Source of the DNA: Deltaproteobacteria bacterium
GTDB taxonomy: Bacteria > Desulfobacterota > DSM-4660 > Desulfatiglandales > Desulfatiglandaceae
Direction: 5' to 3'
DNA length: 49,206 nucleotides
Assembly (NCBI GenBank): GCA_019309145.1
Contig: JAFDGR010000026.1
Location: forward strand, 1 to 49,206
Shown: positions 1-6,469 of the stretch, piece by piece
How positions within the stretch are numbered: the stretch's first letter is position 1
Layout of the letters: each line of letters begins with the position of its first letter
The notes under the pieces: model-generated
What the model was told of the DNA's origin: nothing
Seen by the model: the letters and a program-made list of their open reading frames with translations, nothing else
The model's database searches: none
Program-made: the position numbers and the translations under genes

Positions 1-1
1 G

Positions 2-640
2 GCAGACCCTTTTGACCTGGACCGGGTCAAGGCCCGGTTCAACAAACACCTGGAGACCATAGAGAACATGCTCAACCAGGCCAACGAGCACAGGGTGGAC
101 AGCGAGGAGACTGTCCAGCAGGCCGTTGCTATGGCCGGGGACTCGAAACGCCTGGGAAAGGACCTGGAGGCCAAGAGGAAGGAAATAGTGAAGGCGCCGA
201 ACCAGTATGTACGGTCAGTCAACGCCTTCGTAAAGAACTTCACCCGGCCCCTAAACAAGATCGAGGCGGTCCTGAAAACTAAGATCGCTCACTATCAATA
301 CCAATTGGAACTTGAGCGCAGGGAGCAGGAGAGGAAGGCGAAAGAAGAAGCCGCCCGCCTCCAGGTGCAGCTAAAAAAGGAGGCCCAGGAAAAAGGGGTT
401 GAGCCCGCTAAGGTGGTCCCTATTGCCGTACCAGAGGCTGACAAGGTGGTGCGGAGCGGTGCAGGCGCCTCAGCCCACACCCGGCGGGTATGGAAGGCGG
501 AAATCGTGGACCCCGATGCCGTCCCAAGGGAATTTTGCTCCCCTGACATAAAAAAGATCAACGAAGCGGTTAAGGCCGGTATCAGGGAGATGGCCGGTGT
601 CAGGATATGGGAAGATGTGCAAACAATTTTGAGGACATAA
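2..640 (+). CDS. Recombination-associated phage protein, 5' end cut by window edge
   Basis: The frame is open to the left edge, so the ATG at 68 in the ORF track is probably internal and the true start lies outside the window. The middle (roughly 85-125 of the track protein) is a charged, Glu/Lys/Arg/Ala-rich helix likely to form a coiled coil. The C-terminal part holds a compact conserved-looking block (TRRVWKAEIVDP, VPREFCSPD, VRIWED) of a kind I recall from phage proteins encoded beside single-strand annealing recombinases. It ends 12 nt before the RecT-like gene, so the two are probably co-transcribed and may work together. I do not know a biochemical activity. The start is missing, so the length cannot be compared with relatives. 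Confidence 0.75.
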   Translation, partial: ADPFDLDRVKARFNKHLETIENMLNQANEHRVDSEETVQQAVAMAGDSKRLGKDLEAKRKEIVKAPNQYVRSVNAFVKNFTRPLNKIEAVLKTKIAHYQYQLELERREQERKAKEEAARLQVQLKKEAQEKGVEPAKVVPIAVPEADKVVRSGAGASAHTRRVWKAEIVDPDAVPREFCSPDIKKINEAVKAGIREMAGVRIWEDVQTILRT

Positions 641-652
641 GGAGGAAAAACG

Positions 653-2032
653 ATGGAACAGGTACAGGCGTTGCAAAAGCGGGAGCCCCTCAACATAGAT
701 TTCACGAGGGGCATTGTCCCGCAGAACTACAAGGAGGCCATGCAGATGGCGGCCCTCCTGCACAAATCGGGATTGGCCCCCAAGAGCCTCGATACCGTGG
801 AGAAGGTCGCCGTAGCCTGCTTTATGTGTCTGGAATTGGGCAGGCCAATTATGACGGGCATCCAGGATATCGGGGTGATCAACGGCAGAGCCGGGATTTT
901 TGGGGATGCGGCCCTGGCCCTGGTAAGGGCCTCCGGTAAGCTCGAATATATCAAGGAGACCGAAAGCGGTACCCCCTACACTGACGATTGGACCTTTAGG
1001 TGTGAGATTAAGCGGAAAGACAGCCCGGTTCCCAGGGTGGGGATCTGGACATGGGTGGATGCCAAGCGGGCAGGGTTGGACGACCCTAAGACCCGCCAGG
1101 GCGGAAAGGATATGTATAGCCCCTGGCGCCGGTTTACCCGCCGTATGATGCAGTTTAAGGCCAGGAATTTTCCTCTGAGAGACGAGTTTGGAGACGTGCT
1201 CAAAGGCATCCGGCTGGCTGAAGACAACATAGACGCCATTGATATGTATGAGGAGGCCCCAGGGGCCTATCAGCCCTCAGCATCCCTTCAGCCTGCAACA
1301 ACGGGCACCCCTGGCGACGAGATCGATCTTGTAGCCAAGCAGTTTGCGGAATTTGCTGAAACCCTGGATGCCCCACTGAAAAAGGTTGCCAGGTTCGTTG
1401 AGATGACCGCCGAGGCAAACGGAACAACGGCATCCGAAATCCGTAAAAGCGCCCTCAAAAAGAAGGAGAGTTTTGCCACTGCCGTTACGAAGTGGTGGGC
1501 ACGGGAGCAAGGGAAAAAGCTCAAGAAGGAGGCCCCGGAGGCGGCCCCGGCTTCCCTTTTCTCCACCCTCAAGGCCATGCGCCCGAACACCTCCGACAAG
1601 AACAAGAGGGTCTTCCGGGCGAAGGTCCTCGATAACCTGGACGAAATCCGGGAATGGCCGGATATGCAGCAGGACTTTCTCCGAGCGAAATGGACTAACA
1701 CCTTCCCCGAGGAGCCGTTCTCAGACATCCTGAACCCGCCCCCTCCTCCGCAAGAGGAAGAAGAGCCCGAGCCCCAGGGCGGAGAAGAGCCCCCGCCGGC
1801 ACAGGAGCCCCCGCAGCAGGAAGAGGCAGGCGAGGAAGAGCATCAGCCCCCCTGGGAGCGCCGTAATGCGTGGCTGAAAAAGATGGAAGCCGTCTGGAAC
1901 CACAACCCCCCGGTGTATCTGACAGCCCTTGGTGATGCTGGTTACGAGCGGGCCGTTCAGGTGCCCGATGATCCAGAAGTAGAGGCAAAAGTCCTGGCCG
2001 CCGTCAGGGAAGCGGTCGGGATCGAGGATTAG
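653..2032 (+). CDS. RecT-family single-strand annealing recombinase with acidic, proline-rich tail
   Basis: The first ~190 residues resemble the RecT annealing protein family: a helical start (EAMQMAALLHKSGLAPKSL), a central block (CLELGRPIMTGIQDIGVING, then GDAALALVRASG), and the RRMMQFKARNFPLRDEFGDV segment followed by VLKGI. RecT proteins coat single-stranded DNA and anneal it during phage recombination. Residues ~230-340 form two Lys-rich segments. Residues ~365-400 are an almost pure Pro/Glu tract. The last ~60 residues look folded. At 459 aa it is much longer than a usual RecT of about 270-330 aa, the excess being this C-terminal extension. An SD (AAGGAGGAAAA) precedes ATG 653. The acidic tail may recruit partners as SSB tails do, but that is inference. 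Confidence 0.8.
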   Translation: MEQVQALQKREPLNIDFTRGIVPQNYKEAMQMAALLHKSGLAPKSLDTVEKVAVACFMCLELGRPIMTGIQDIGVINGRAGIFGDAALALVRASGKLEYIKETESGTPYTDDWTFRCEIKRKDSPVPRVGIWTWVDAKRAGLDDPKTRQGGKDMYSPWRRFTRRMMQFKARNFPLRDEFGDVLKGIRLAEDNIDAIDMYEEAPGAYQPSASLQPATTGTPGDEIDLVAKQFAEFAETLDAPLKKVARFVEMTAEANGTTASEIRKSALKKKESFATAVTKWWAREQGKKLKKEAPEAAPASLFSTLKAMRPNTSDKNKRVFRAKVLDNLDEIREWPDMQQDFLRAKWTNTFPEEPFSDILNPPPPPQEEEEPEPQGGEEPPPAQEPPQQEEAGEEEHQPPWERRNAWLKKMEAVWNHNPPVYLTALGDAGYERAVQVPDDPEVEAKVLAAVREAVGIED

Positions 2033-2040
2033 GAGGCCCG

Positions 2041-2490
2041 ATGGATAAGGAATATCAAGAGCAGGCCGTAGCAACCCTGCAAGCATGGGCATATAAACCA
2101 GCGCCAGCGGTCAAGGTTGAGCCAAGCGGGGACAAGAGATTCTTAGTTCTCAAGGTGGACCTGAGCCATGGCAGCAATAAAGTATTGGGCCGCCTCCATG
2201 AGATCGTAACGCATGGAGGTATGCGTAGGCGGATGGACCGGGAGTCCTTCTGCTGCCGGTTTAAGCAGTATTGGGCCACCAGGATTGATGATTATCTCTT
2301 CTACCTTGAAGTCTTTAACCGCTGGAGTGAACTAAGGAAGGAAGGCAAGGTGAAAGGGGATGCGCTATGGAACAAGGTCTTGAAGTCCATGCTGCCAAAG
2401 GTGGACTTGACAGACAAAGAACGGCTTCGTTTTCGGCAGTACAAGGCGGCTGCCGAGACGATAACAGAGATTCTTAACTCCTGCGAATAA
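2041..2490 (+). CDS. Hypothetical basic protein in the recombination operon
   Basis: This 149-aa protein starts 8 nt after the RecT-like gene, with GGAGG overlapping that gene's end, so it is part of the same operon. I do not recognise a family. It is basic, with several Arg/Lys clusters (MRRRMDRESFCCRFKQY in the middle and a helical, charged C-terminal half) and no membrane segment or signal peptide. The composition would suit a nucleic-acid-associated protein, for example a nuclease accessory factor or replication protein, but no catalytic motif is visible. Its position behind the annealing protein is the only functional hint. Confidence 0.7.
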   Translation: MDKEYQEQAVATLQAWAYKPAPAVKVEPSGDKRFLVLKVDLSHGSNKVLGRLHEIVTHGGMRRRMDRESFCCRFKQYWATRIDDYLFYLEVFNRWSELRKEGKVKGDALWNKVLKSMLPKVDLTDKERLRFRQYKAAAETITEILNSCE

Positions 2491-2493
2491 CGG

Positions 2494-2603
2494 GGGCCGC
2501 CCCTCCCCCGCCGATGGGCAAAAAAGGGGTCGAGTCTCTTTTCATACCTCCTTTTGATTGAGCGGCCCGCCCCGGCCCCGCCTGAGAGCAAAAACGGGGC
2601 ACC
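2494..2603 (+). repeat. Two similar GC-rich direct repeats with hairpin potential in an intergenic gap
   Basis: The 119-nt gap between two plus-strand genes holds two related ~40-nt blocks, at about 2494-2533 and 2562-2603. Each runs from a GGCC/GCCCC-rich half into GCAAAAAnGGGG. In both, the C-run can pair with the later G-run around the A-tract, as in GCCCCG...CGGGGC in the second copy. They could be attenuator hairpins, a protein-binding region or part of an origin. The sequence does not decide among these. Confidence 0.45.
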
Positions 2604-2609
2604 TAAACA

Positions 2610-2852
2610 ATGCACCCAAAAACAATAGAAGAAGCCCGGAAACAAAGATACGGCCAATGGGCGGGACAACCCCGTGGACAGACGTATTGTGAAGAGCAAT
2701 GTGCCTACGAGGTTTGGCTTCGAGAGGGCATTGGTTCTTATCAATGCAACAGAAAAAAAGGGTACGGTCCGTCAGGGCTGTACTGCAAACAACACGCAAA
2801 GATCGTTGGGCGGAGGCTTGAAACATGGATATCTACACCCCGCCAGGGGTAA
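2610..2852 (+). CDS. Small Cys/His-rich phage protein, probably zinc-binding
   Basis: An 80-aa basic protein with four cysteines and a histidine arranged CEEQCAYEVW ... QCNRKKGYGPSGLYCKQH. The GYGPxGLYCKQHAK ending is a pattern I recall from short, uncharacterised phage early proteins. The Cys/His spacing fits one zinc site. No enzyme motif is seen. The next gene overlaps its 3' end by 28 nt, which implies translational coupling. A DNA- or protein-binding role in the early region is plausible but inferred. Confidence 0.65.
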   Translation: MHPKTIEEARKQRYGQWAGQPRGQTYCEEQCAYEVWLREGIGSYQCNRKKGYGPSGLYCKQHAKIVGRRLETWISTPRQG

Positions 2853-3076
2853 AAGTCAGGTTTGACGGGAATGTGACCAAGGATCAAATCCGGTGGGGAT
2901 GCCATACCGACCCAAGTAGCCTATTACACGAAGGGGAAGAGTATGTCGTTGACCATACTGAAGTCAGGTCTTCACATACGAGAGTCTTTCTCAAAGAATT
3001 TCCAGGGAAACACTTCAATTCTGTGTGGTTTTCAAATGTGGTAAACGGAGGGGTAAAATGGCGCAAACATCAATAA
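2825..3076 (+). CDS. Hypothetical early protein, 83 aa
   Basis: This ORF begins within the end of the previous gene and ends 19 nt inside the next, a nested arrangement typical of coupled phage early genes. The predicted protein is mostly beta-prone, with a central segment (GEEYVVDHTEVRSSHTRVFL) that resembles a small SH3- or beta-barrel-like fold and an ending rich in aromatic residues. I do not recognise a family and cannot assign a function. No transmembrane helix is seen. Confidence 0.55.
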   Translation: MDIYTPPGVKVRFDGNVTKDQIRWGCHTDPSSLLHEGEEYVVDHTEVRSSHTRVFLKEFPGKHFNSVWFSNVVNGGVKWRKHQ

Positions 3077-3369
3077 AAGCAACCTGCGCCAGGTGCGGTA
3101 AATCATGCACACAGGGAACGCCTAAAAATCGAAAGGCGCGGCCATTCCGGAGGGCAAAAAAGGGACTGTGCGAAAACTGCGTCGTCACACAGTTTCTGCT
3201 TTGTGACGATTTAGAAGCATTGCGGGGGGGGCTATTAACAAACGGTATAGAAGTATTGAAGGCACCGGCTATCCAAACCCAATTTGCGAAAATATTGGAT
3301 GCCGGAGGGTCAGAATTATCACAATGGGACTTACCGTTCCCAAAAGGATACGAACCATCAAAAACATAA
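3058..3369 (+). CDS. Small Cys-rich hypothetical protein
   Basis: The track starts this ORF at 3025, but ATG 3058 follows a good ribosome site (ACGGAGGGGTAAA) and gives a more sensible N-terminus, MAQTSIKATCARCGKSC. With that start the protein is 103 aa. The first half is basic and has two CxxC-type pairs (CARCGKSC and CENC), consistent with a zinc ribbon. The second half is a predicted helical region ending in a Pro-rich tail. Function unknown. It overlaps the preceding gene by 19 nt. Confidence 0.6.
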   Translation: MAQTSIKATCARCGKSCTQGTPKNRKARPFRRAKKGLCENCVVTQFLLCDDLEALRGGLLTNGIEVLKAPAIQTQFAKILDAGGSELSQWDLPFPKGYEPSKT

Positions 3370-3424
3370 CCTGCACCAGACAAGCTGGTGAAGCCCACGT
3401 CATCTTCTTGGAAAGGAAACTGCT

Positions 3425-3580
3425 ATGAATTTATACTTTTGGAAAATTAGGAAGTGTGGCCCTTGGTGGGAAGTCAGGGCGAGAGGACCAAATTGGCACA
3501 TCCACGGAAGTCGGTCTTTAATTAAGGCGTTTATCCGTTGCTTACAGTTTACACCGATAACCAAAAGATTACTTGAGTGA
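3425..3580 (+). CDS. 51-aa hypothetical ORF too short for the track
   Basis: Between two called genes an ATG at 3425, preceded by GGAAAGGAAACTGCT, opens a 51-codon frame ending at TGA 3580. The protein begins MNLYFWKIRKCGPWWEV and is basic and unusually rich in tryptophan and aromatic residues. It would fill an otherwise empty ~255-nt gap and runs the same way as its neighbours. I do not recognise it. Coding status rests only on position, ribosome site and composition. Confidence 0.45.
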   Translation: MNLYFWKIRKCGPWWEVRARGPNWHIHGSRSLIKAFIRCLQFTPITKRLLE

Positions 3581-3625
3581 AAAGCACAAGTTATCCTTAA
3601 TCGTTAGTTCCTTGGAGGTAAATTA

Positions 3626-3880
3626 ATGAAGCTATCAAAATACATCCCCGGACGGACAAAGACTATCCAGTTCAACTGGTGTAAAAAGGATTGGATGGAG
3701 ATGACCCAAAAATATAGGGACATCAGAGCAAAAATAAAGAGGCCGAAAGACAAATGTTTTTGGTGCGGGCATGCGTTTTTAGATGGCGAAATGATGGCAC
3801 TCGCACAACCTAAAAAAGGGCGGAACGAATTACTGTGCCCGAGTTGTGCCGATGAATTATTGAGATCAGGAGGATCGTGA
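3626..3880 (+). CDS. Small zinc-ribbon-like early protein
   Basis: An 84-aa basic protein with a strong SD (TTGGAGGTAAATTA) before ATG 3626. It contains CFWCGHAF at ~44-51 and LCPSCADEL near the C-terminus, two CxxC knuckles separated by ~27 residues, the usual spacing of a four-cysteine zinc ribbon. The N-terminal half is Lys/Arg-rich. Small zinc-ribbon proteins are frequent in phage early regions and often bind nucleic acid or host enzymes, but no specific partner can be named here. Its TGA overlaps the ATG of a 14-codon mini-ORF. Confidence 0.65.
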   Translation: MKLSKYIPGRTKTIQFNWCKKDWMEMTQKYRDIRAKIKRPKDKCFWCGHAFLDGEMMALAQPKKGRNELLCPSCADELLRSGGS

Positions 3881-3924
3881 TGAACCTGGACAACCTCAAC
3901 AAACGCACAGGAGGAACCAAATGA
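3880..3924 (+). CDS. 14-codon mini-ORF coupling two genes (tentative)
   Basis: ATG 3880 overlaps the stop of the upstream gene (TGATG), follows AGGAGGATCG, and reads 14 codons to a TGA that overlaps the next gene's ATG (ATGA). The SD of the next gene lies inside it. It may act as a translational relay rather than make a working peptide. Confidence 0.3.
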   Translation: MNLDNLNKRTGGTK

Positions 3925-4385
3925 ACACGGAGCTTGAAGTCTTAACCGATACCCTGATGCATATATCAGAGGTACGGGAGAACCTGGCTGAAATGACAGC
4001 AGAATTAACCAGACGGGGCATAGCGCATGACAGGTCGAAGTTGGAGGCTCTGGAATTTGACGCCTTTGTGTCAACCAGGCCAAAGTTCAAGAAGGCCAAC
4101 TATGGGTCCCCGGAGTATCAGGAGTGTGTGGACGCCATCAAGCCGGCGGTTGACCATCACTACTCTGTCAATCGGCATCATACAGGGTTTCATGTGGTCG
4201 GATTTGCGGGGATGAACCTCTTCGATATCCTGGAAATGCTGGCTGACTGGAAGGCGGCGGCCCGCCGGAGTCCAGACCTATCCTTTGAGGATTCTCTGCC
4301 GAAGGCATTTGAAAAATACAACATACCTCGCAACATGCAGAGGCATATTATGACGACCCTCAGAGACCTCGGGTGGATTGAATAA
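3921..4385 (+). CDS. DUF5662-like protein
   Basis: A 154-aa soluble protein with a good SD (AGGAGGAACCA). It carries the landmarks I associate with DUF5662: AHDRSKLEALEF, YGSPEYQECVDAIKPAVDHH, NRHHTGFH and MNLFDILEMLADWKAA. The conserved HDRSK, DHH and HH groups look like metal or phosphate ligands, reminiscent of HD-type phosphohydrolases, but the biochemical activity is not established as far as I know. Such genes are common in phage and mobile-element early regions. It is the last early gene before the integrase. Confidence 0.75.
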   Translation: MNTELEVLTDTLMHISEVRENLAEMTAELTRRGIAHDRSKLEALEFDAFVSTRPKFKKANYGSPEYQECVDAIKPAVDHHYSVNRHHTGFHVVGFAGMNLFDILEMLADWKAAARRSPDLSFEDSLPKAFEKYNIPRNMQRHIMTTLRDLGWIE

Positions 4386-4419
4386 AAAAATGTTGACCGC
4401 CTCCCCTCAAACATGCTAT

Positions 4420-4436
4420 GCCCCCGGCAGGGGGGC
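4420..4436 (+). promoter_or_regulatory. GC hairpin over the integrase ribosome site
   Basis: GCCCCC pairs with GGGGGC around a five-base loop, 7 nt before the preferred integrase ATG at 4444. The only plausible SD for integrase (the G-run) is inside the 3' arm, so the hairpin could limit integrase translation. There is no T-tract, so it is not a clear terminator. Confidence 0.4.
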
Positions 4437-4443
4437 TATTGTC

Positions 4444-5619
4444 ATGTCAGGTATTATCTGGACATACCAGAAATGTCCGGGGTGCGGGGGGAGATTTCCT
4501 TCTTCAAAGGGCGGGTTTCCGATTATCTGCGCTGCCTGCAAGACCCAACCTACCAAGTTTCAAATCAAAATTCCCTGGCAAAAACAGCGAATTACAATCA
4601 GCAGGGATCGAGATGGACGAACCCTGCATGACTTCAATCATGCCAACAACCTGCTTGGGCAGATTAGATCGGAAATTCAGGCGGGCATCTTCGACCCCGA
4701 GATTTACAAACGCCAATCTGCCACGGCTTTTCGGGCTTTCTGGTTGAAATTCCAGGAGACATACCGACATTCCCCATCAACCTATGCCAAAGTTACAGCC
4801 ATAGGGAAACACCACCTGGGCTCCTTGCTGACCTATCAAATGAGAGATATCCGGGCCTATCATATAGCTGATTGGTGGCAGGAGTTACAAGGCAAGGGAC
4901 TGTCGGCGCATTACCTGAATGATATCCTACAATGGGTTAAGAGGTTCTTCGGCGAGGCAAAGGATTTGGATATCATCGAGAAGGTCCCACGGTTCCCCAG
5001 GGCGAAGTCCCTCCCAAAGCAGGACATCCAATGGTACACGGAGGCCGAACAGGTGGCGGTGTTGTCCCACCTGCCCGAATACGATCAGCCCATATTCGAC
5101 TTCCTATTCCTGACTGGCGTGAGGGTAGGGGAGGCAATCGGCCTGCAACGGTCGGACGTTGATATGGTACGGGGCAGAACCGTCATTCAGCATACCATTA
5201 AAAGAGACGGTTCCCTGGGGCCAACCAAAAACCGAAAACCAAGGGTGATCCCCCATGTTCCGGAAATTCTGGACTGCTATAAAAGGCAGGCGGTCAAAGG
5301 TTTGAAATATATGTTTGTCAACAAGTGGGGGCGACGGTATTCGGATGACTACCTCAGAGACACTTTTCGGCGAGCCTGTCTGGATGCGGGGCTGGAACCG
5401 ATCAAACTGAAAAATGCGACACGCCATTCTTTTGGCATGGGTTTGATAGAAAACGGAGAGGATATCTGGACGGTCTCAAAGGCAATGGGACATTCGGATA
5501 TCCGTATGACAGAGCACTATGTAAAAGTCCTGGCGAAGAGAACCAGGGGCTTGTACGGGCGCAGAAAGTGCGCCAACGGGGAAAATGAGGGGGTGCTAAC
5601 CATCGGGAATAAGGGCTGA
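4444..5619 (+). CDS. int: Phage tyrosine-recombinase integrase with N-terminal zinc ribbon
   Basis: I prefer ATG 4444 (MSGIIWTYQKCPGCGGRF) over the track start at 4378, because the upstream 22 codons are uncharacteristic and the zinc ribbon (CPGCG ... CAAC) then opens the protein. The length is 391 aa. Residues ~90-190 form the SAM-like core-binding domain. The catalytic domain shows the first arginine in LFLTGVRVGEAIGL, a beta-hairpin lysine region (TKNRKPRVIP), the second arginine in NATRHSFGMG, then AMGHSDIRMTEHYVKV with the GHS histidine and the nucleophilic tyrosine. The position usually filled by His in HxxR is Asn here. The gene ends at the tRNA-like attP core, and its last codons contain one of four AAAGTGCGCC arm-type motifs. 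It should integrate the phage into a host tRNA gene. Confidence 0.92.
   Translation: MSGIIWTYQKCPGCGGRFPSSKGGFPIICAACKTQPTKFQIKIPWQKQRITISRDRDGRTLHDFNHANNLLGQIRSEIQAGIFDPEIYKRQSATAFRAFWLKFQETYRHSPSTYAKVTAIGKHHLGSLLTYQMRDIRAYHIADWWQELQGKGLSAHYLNDILQWVKRFFGEAKDLDIIEKVPRFPRAKSLPKQDIQWYTEAEQVAVLSHLPEYDQPIFDFLFLTGVRVGEAIGLQRSDVDMVRGRTVIQHTIKRDGSLGPTKNRKPRVIPHVPEILDCYKRQAVKGLKYMFVNKWGRRYSDDYLRDTFRRACLDAGLEPIKLKNATRHSFGMGLIENGEDIWTVSKAMGHSDIRMTEHYVKVLAKRTRGLYGRRKCANGENEGVLTIGNKG
5565..5576 (+). promoter_or_regulatory. Integrase arm-type site candidate within int 3' end
   Basis: AAAGTGCGCCAA matches the unit repeated three times on the other side of the attP core (5743-5780). Copies on both flanks of a tRNA-derived core are what integrase arm sites look like. 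This copy lies in the integrase coding sequence. Confidence 0.55.
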
Positions 5620-5640
5620 TTTGGGATTAGCGTGAGAATG

Positions 5641-5690
5641 CCATCCTCACACGGTGGAAGCCGGGGGTTCAAATCCCCCACCGCCCACCA
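5641..5690 (+). other. attP core: 3' part of a tRNA (best fold tRNA-Val, anticodon CAC)
   Basis: From 5641 the bases fold as an anticodon arm (CCATC, loop CTCACAC, GGTGG), a five-base variable loop AAGCC, a T arm (GGGGG, TTCAAAT, CCCCC), an acceptor strand ACCGCCC and ACCA. The CAC in the loop gives valine. The 5' half needed to complete the tRNA is not convincingly present: upstream lies the end of integrase, whose GGGCTGA pairs with only five of seven acceptor bases. So this is an att core that would restore a host tRNA 3' end after integration, not a full tRNA gene. Confidence 0.8.
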
Positions 5691-5742
5691 TCCAATAAAA
5701 CCAGTCACTTACATCATACCCTTAAACACCTAAAACCCCCTA

Positions 5743-5780
5743 AAAAGTGCGCCAAAAGTGCGCCAAAAGTGCGCCAAAAA
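5743..5780 (+). repeat. Three tandem 11-bp AAAAGTGCGCC repeats, likely integrase arm sites
   Basis: GTGCGCC occurs at 5747, 5758 and 5769, exactly 11 bp apart and so roughly on one DNA face, with A4 spacers. A fourth copy is in the end of int. The arrangement matches arm-type binding sites flanking an attP core. Confidence 0.65.
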
Positions 5781-5890
5781 CGGAGTTGTAAAGTTATGCC
5801 TAATACATGACGGGCTGTTTTGAGGATAAAGATGATGCGTGGGAAGCATGGAATAATCGTAGGTACATAATTAGGGGAAAGGGGATAAAA

Positions 5891-6094
5891 ATGCGGCAAA
5901 AATTAAATGCTAAAAAAACATTAAAAATCCGAAAAGAAACTGGGTTACCTGTGATAGCTGTCTTAGTGCGTGGTAATACGTGTCACAGAAAGGATCTGTG
6001 TTTGGAAGATGGCACAATTGCATGTTTATGGCCCGATGGGTCTATTGAAAAAACGGATTATAAACATAATGTTAGATCTGTGCTGGAAAGCTAA
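5891..6094 (+). CDS. Hypothetical protein of cassette 1
   Basis: The 67-aa version starts at ATG 5891 behind AGGGGAAAGGGGATAAAA. The track start at 5807 adds 28 residues but has no ribosome site. That upstream stretch (DKDDAWEAWNNRR) looks like the C-terminal tail of Lar-type restriction-alleviation or similar phage proteins and may be a remnant. The 67-aa protein is basic and beta-prone, with two cysteines and a WPDGSIEKTD segment. I do not recognise it. Its TAA stop lies inside the R'' core of the first attC-like site, the usual arrangement for an integron cassette ORF. Confidence 0.5.
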   Translation: MRQKLNAKKTLKIRKETGLPVIAVLVRGNTCHRKDLCLEDGTIACLWPDGSIEKTDYKHNVRSVLES

Positions 6095-6148
6095 CGACAC
6101 TCATCACCCGTGCCGCTTTTTGGCGTCAGTTGCATGTGTTGGTTGTAT
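6089..6148 (+). other. attC-like recombination site a (60 bp)
   Basis: The left arm begins AGCTAAC and continues GACACTCATCACC. The right arm TTGGCGTCAGT...GTTGTAT is imperfectly complementary, with a four-to-five-base loop. The left arm shares TAACGAC and CATCACC, and the right arm TTGGCGTCAGT, with site b in the same order. Its length is that of a classical 59-base element. Pairing is weaker than in site b. Confidence 0.55.
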
Positions 6149-6205
6149 TCGTTTTCCTGCGCTTCAATTTCTTGATCTGAAAATTGAAGTTATGAGGGAT
6201 GGGCG

Positions 6206-6466
6206 ATGGGTAAAAAACGCAACCTCAAAATCCTAACCTACCGCGACAAGGCCGGCATCCGAGCGTGGCTTAAATGCACACCATGGGAGCAAGAAGGGTT
6301 TTGTCCGATAAGAGGCGGGTGCTCTACCTGCAAGGCCCTGTTCCCCAACATCCCTATGGTTGCTGACAGCTATTCTTACGGTGGGTTTAGGCCAAGATGC
6401 CCATGTAAATCCTTCCCGCTCCCCTACGTGCGGAAGGTGGCGAGGTTGGCGGTGGGAGGAGGGTAA
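6206..6466 (+). CDS. Cys-rich hypothetical protein of cassette 2
   Basis: An 86-aa basic protein with a plausible SD (GAGGGATGGGCG). It has six cysteines: the KCTPWEQEGFCP segment, GGCSTCKALFP, then RCPCKSFP. The CxxCKALFP and CPC groups suggest a zinc or metal site. I recall similar small proteins from phage genomes, though not a function. It ends 3 nt before the next ORF, so the two are an operon within one cassette-like unit bounded by attC-like sites a and b. Confidence 0.6.
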   Translation: MGKKRNLKILTYRDKAGIRAWLKCTPWEQEGFCPIRGGCSTCKALFPNIPMVADSYSYGGFRPRCPCKSFPLPYVRKVARLAVGGG

Positions 6467-6469
6467 GAA

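Noticed and set aside
2535-2562. Minus-strand gene start (AAAGGAGGTATG)
   Set aside because: The SD touches the ATG with only one or no spacer base, and the frame that follows is antisense to the early genes and not protein-like.
5613-5690. Complete tRNA gene
   Set aside because: The 3' half is perfect, but the putative 5' acceptor strand (GGGCTGA) has two mismatches, no proper D stem is present, and it overlaps the integrase stop. It is treated as an att core only.
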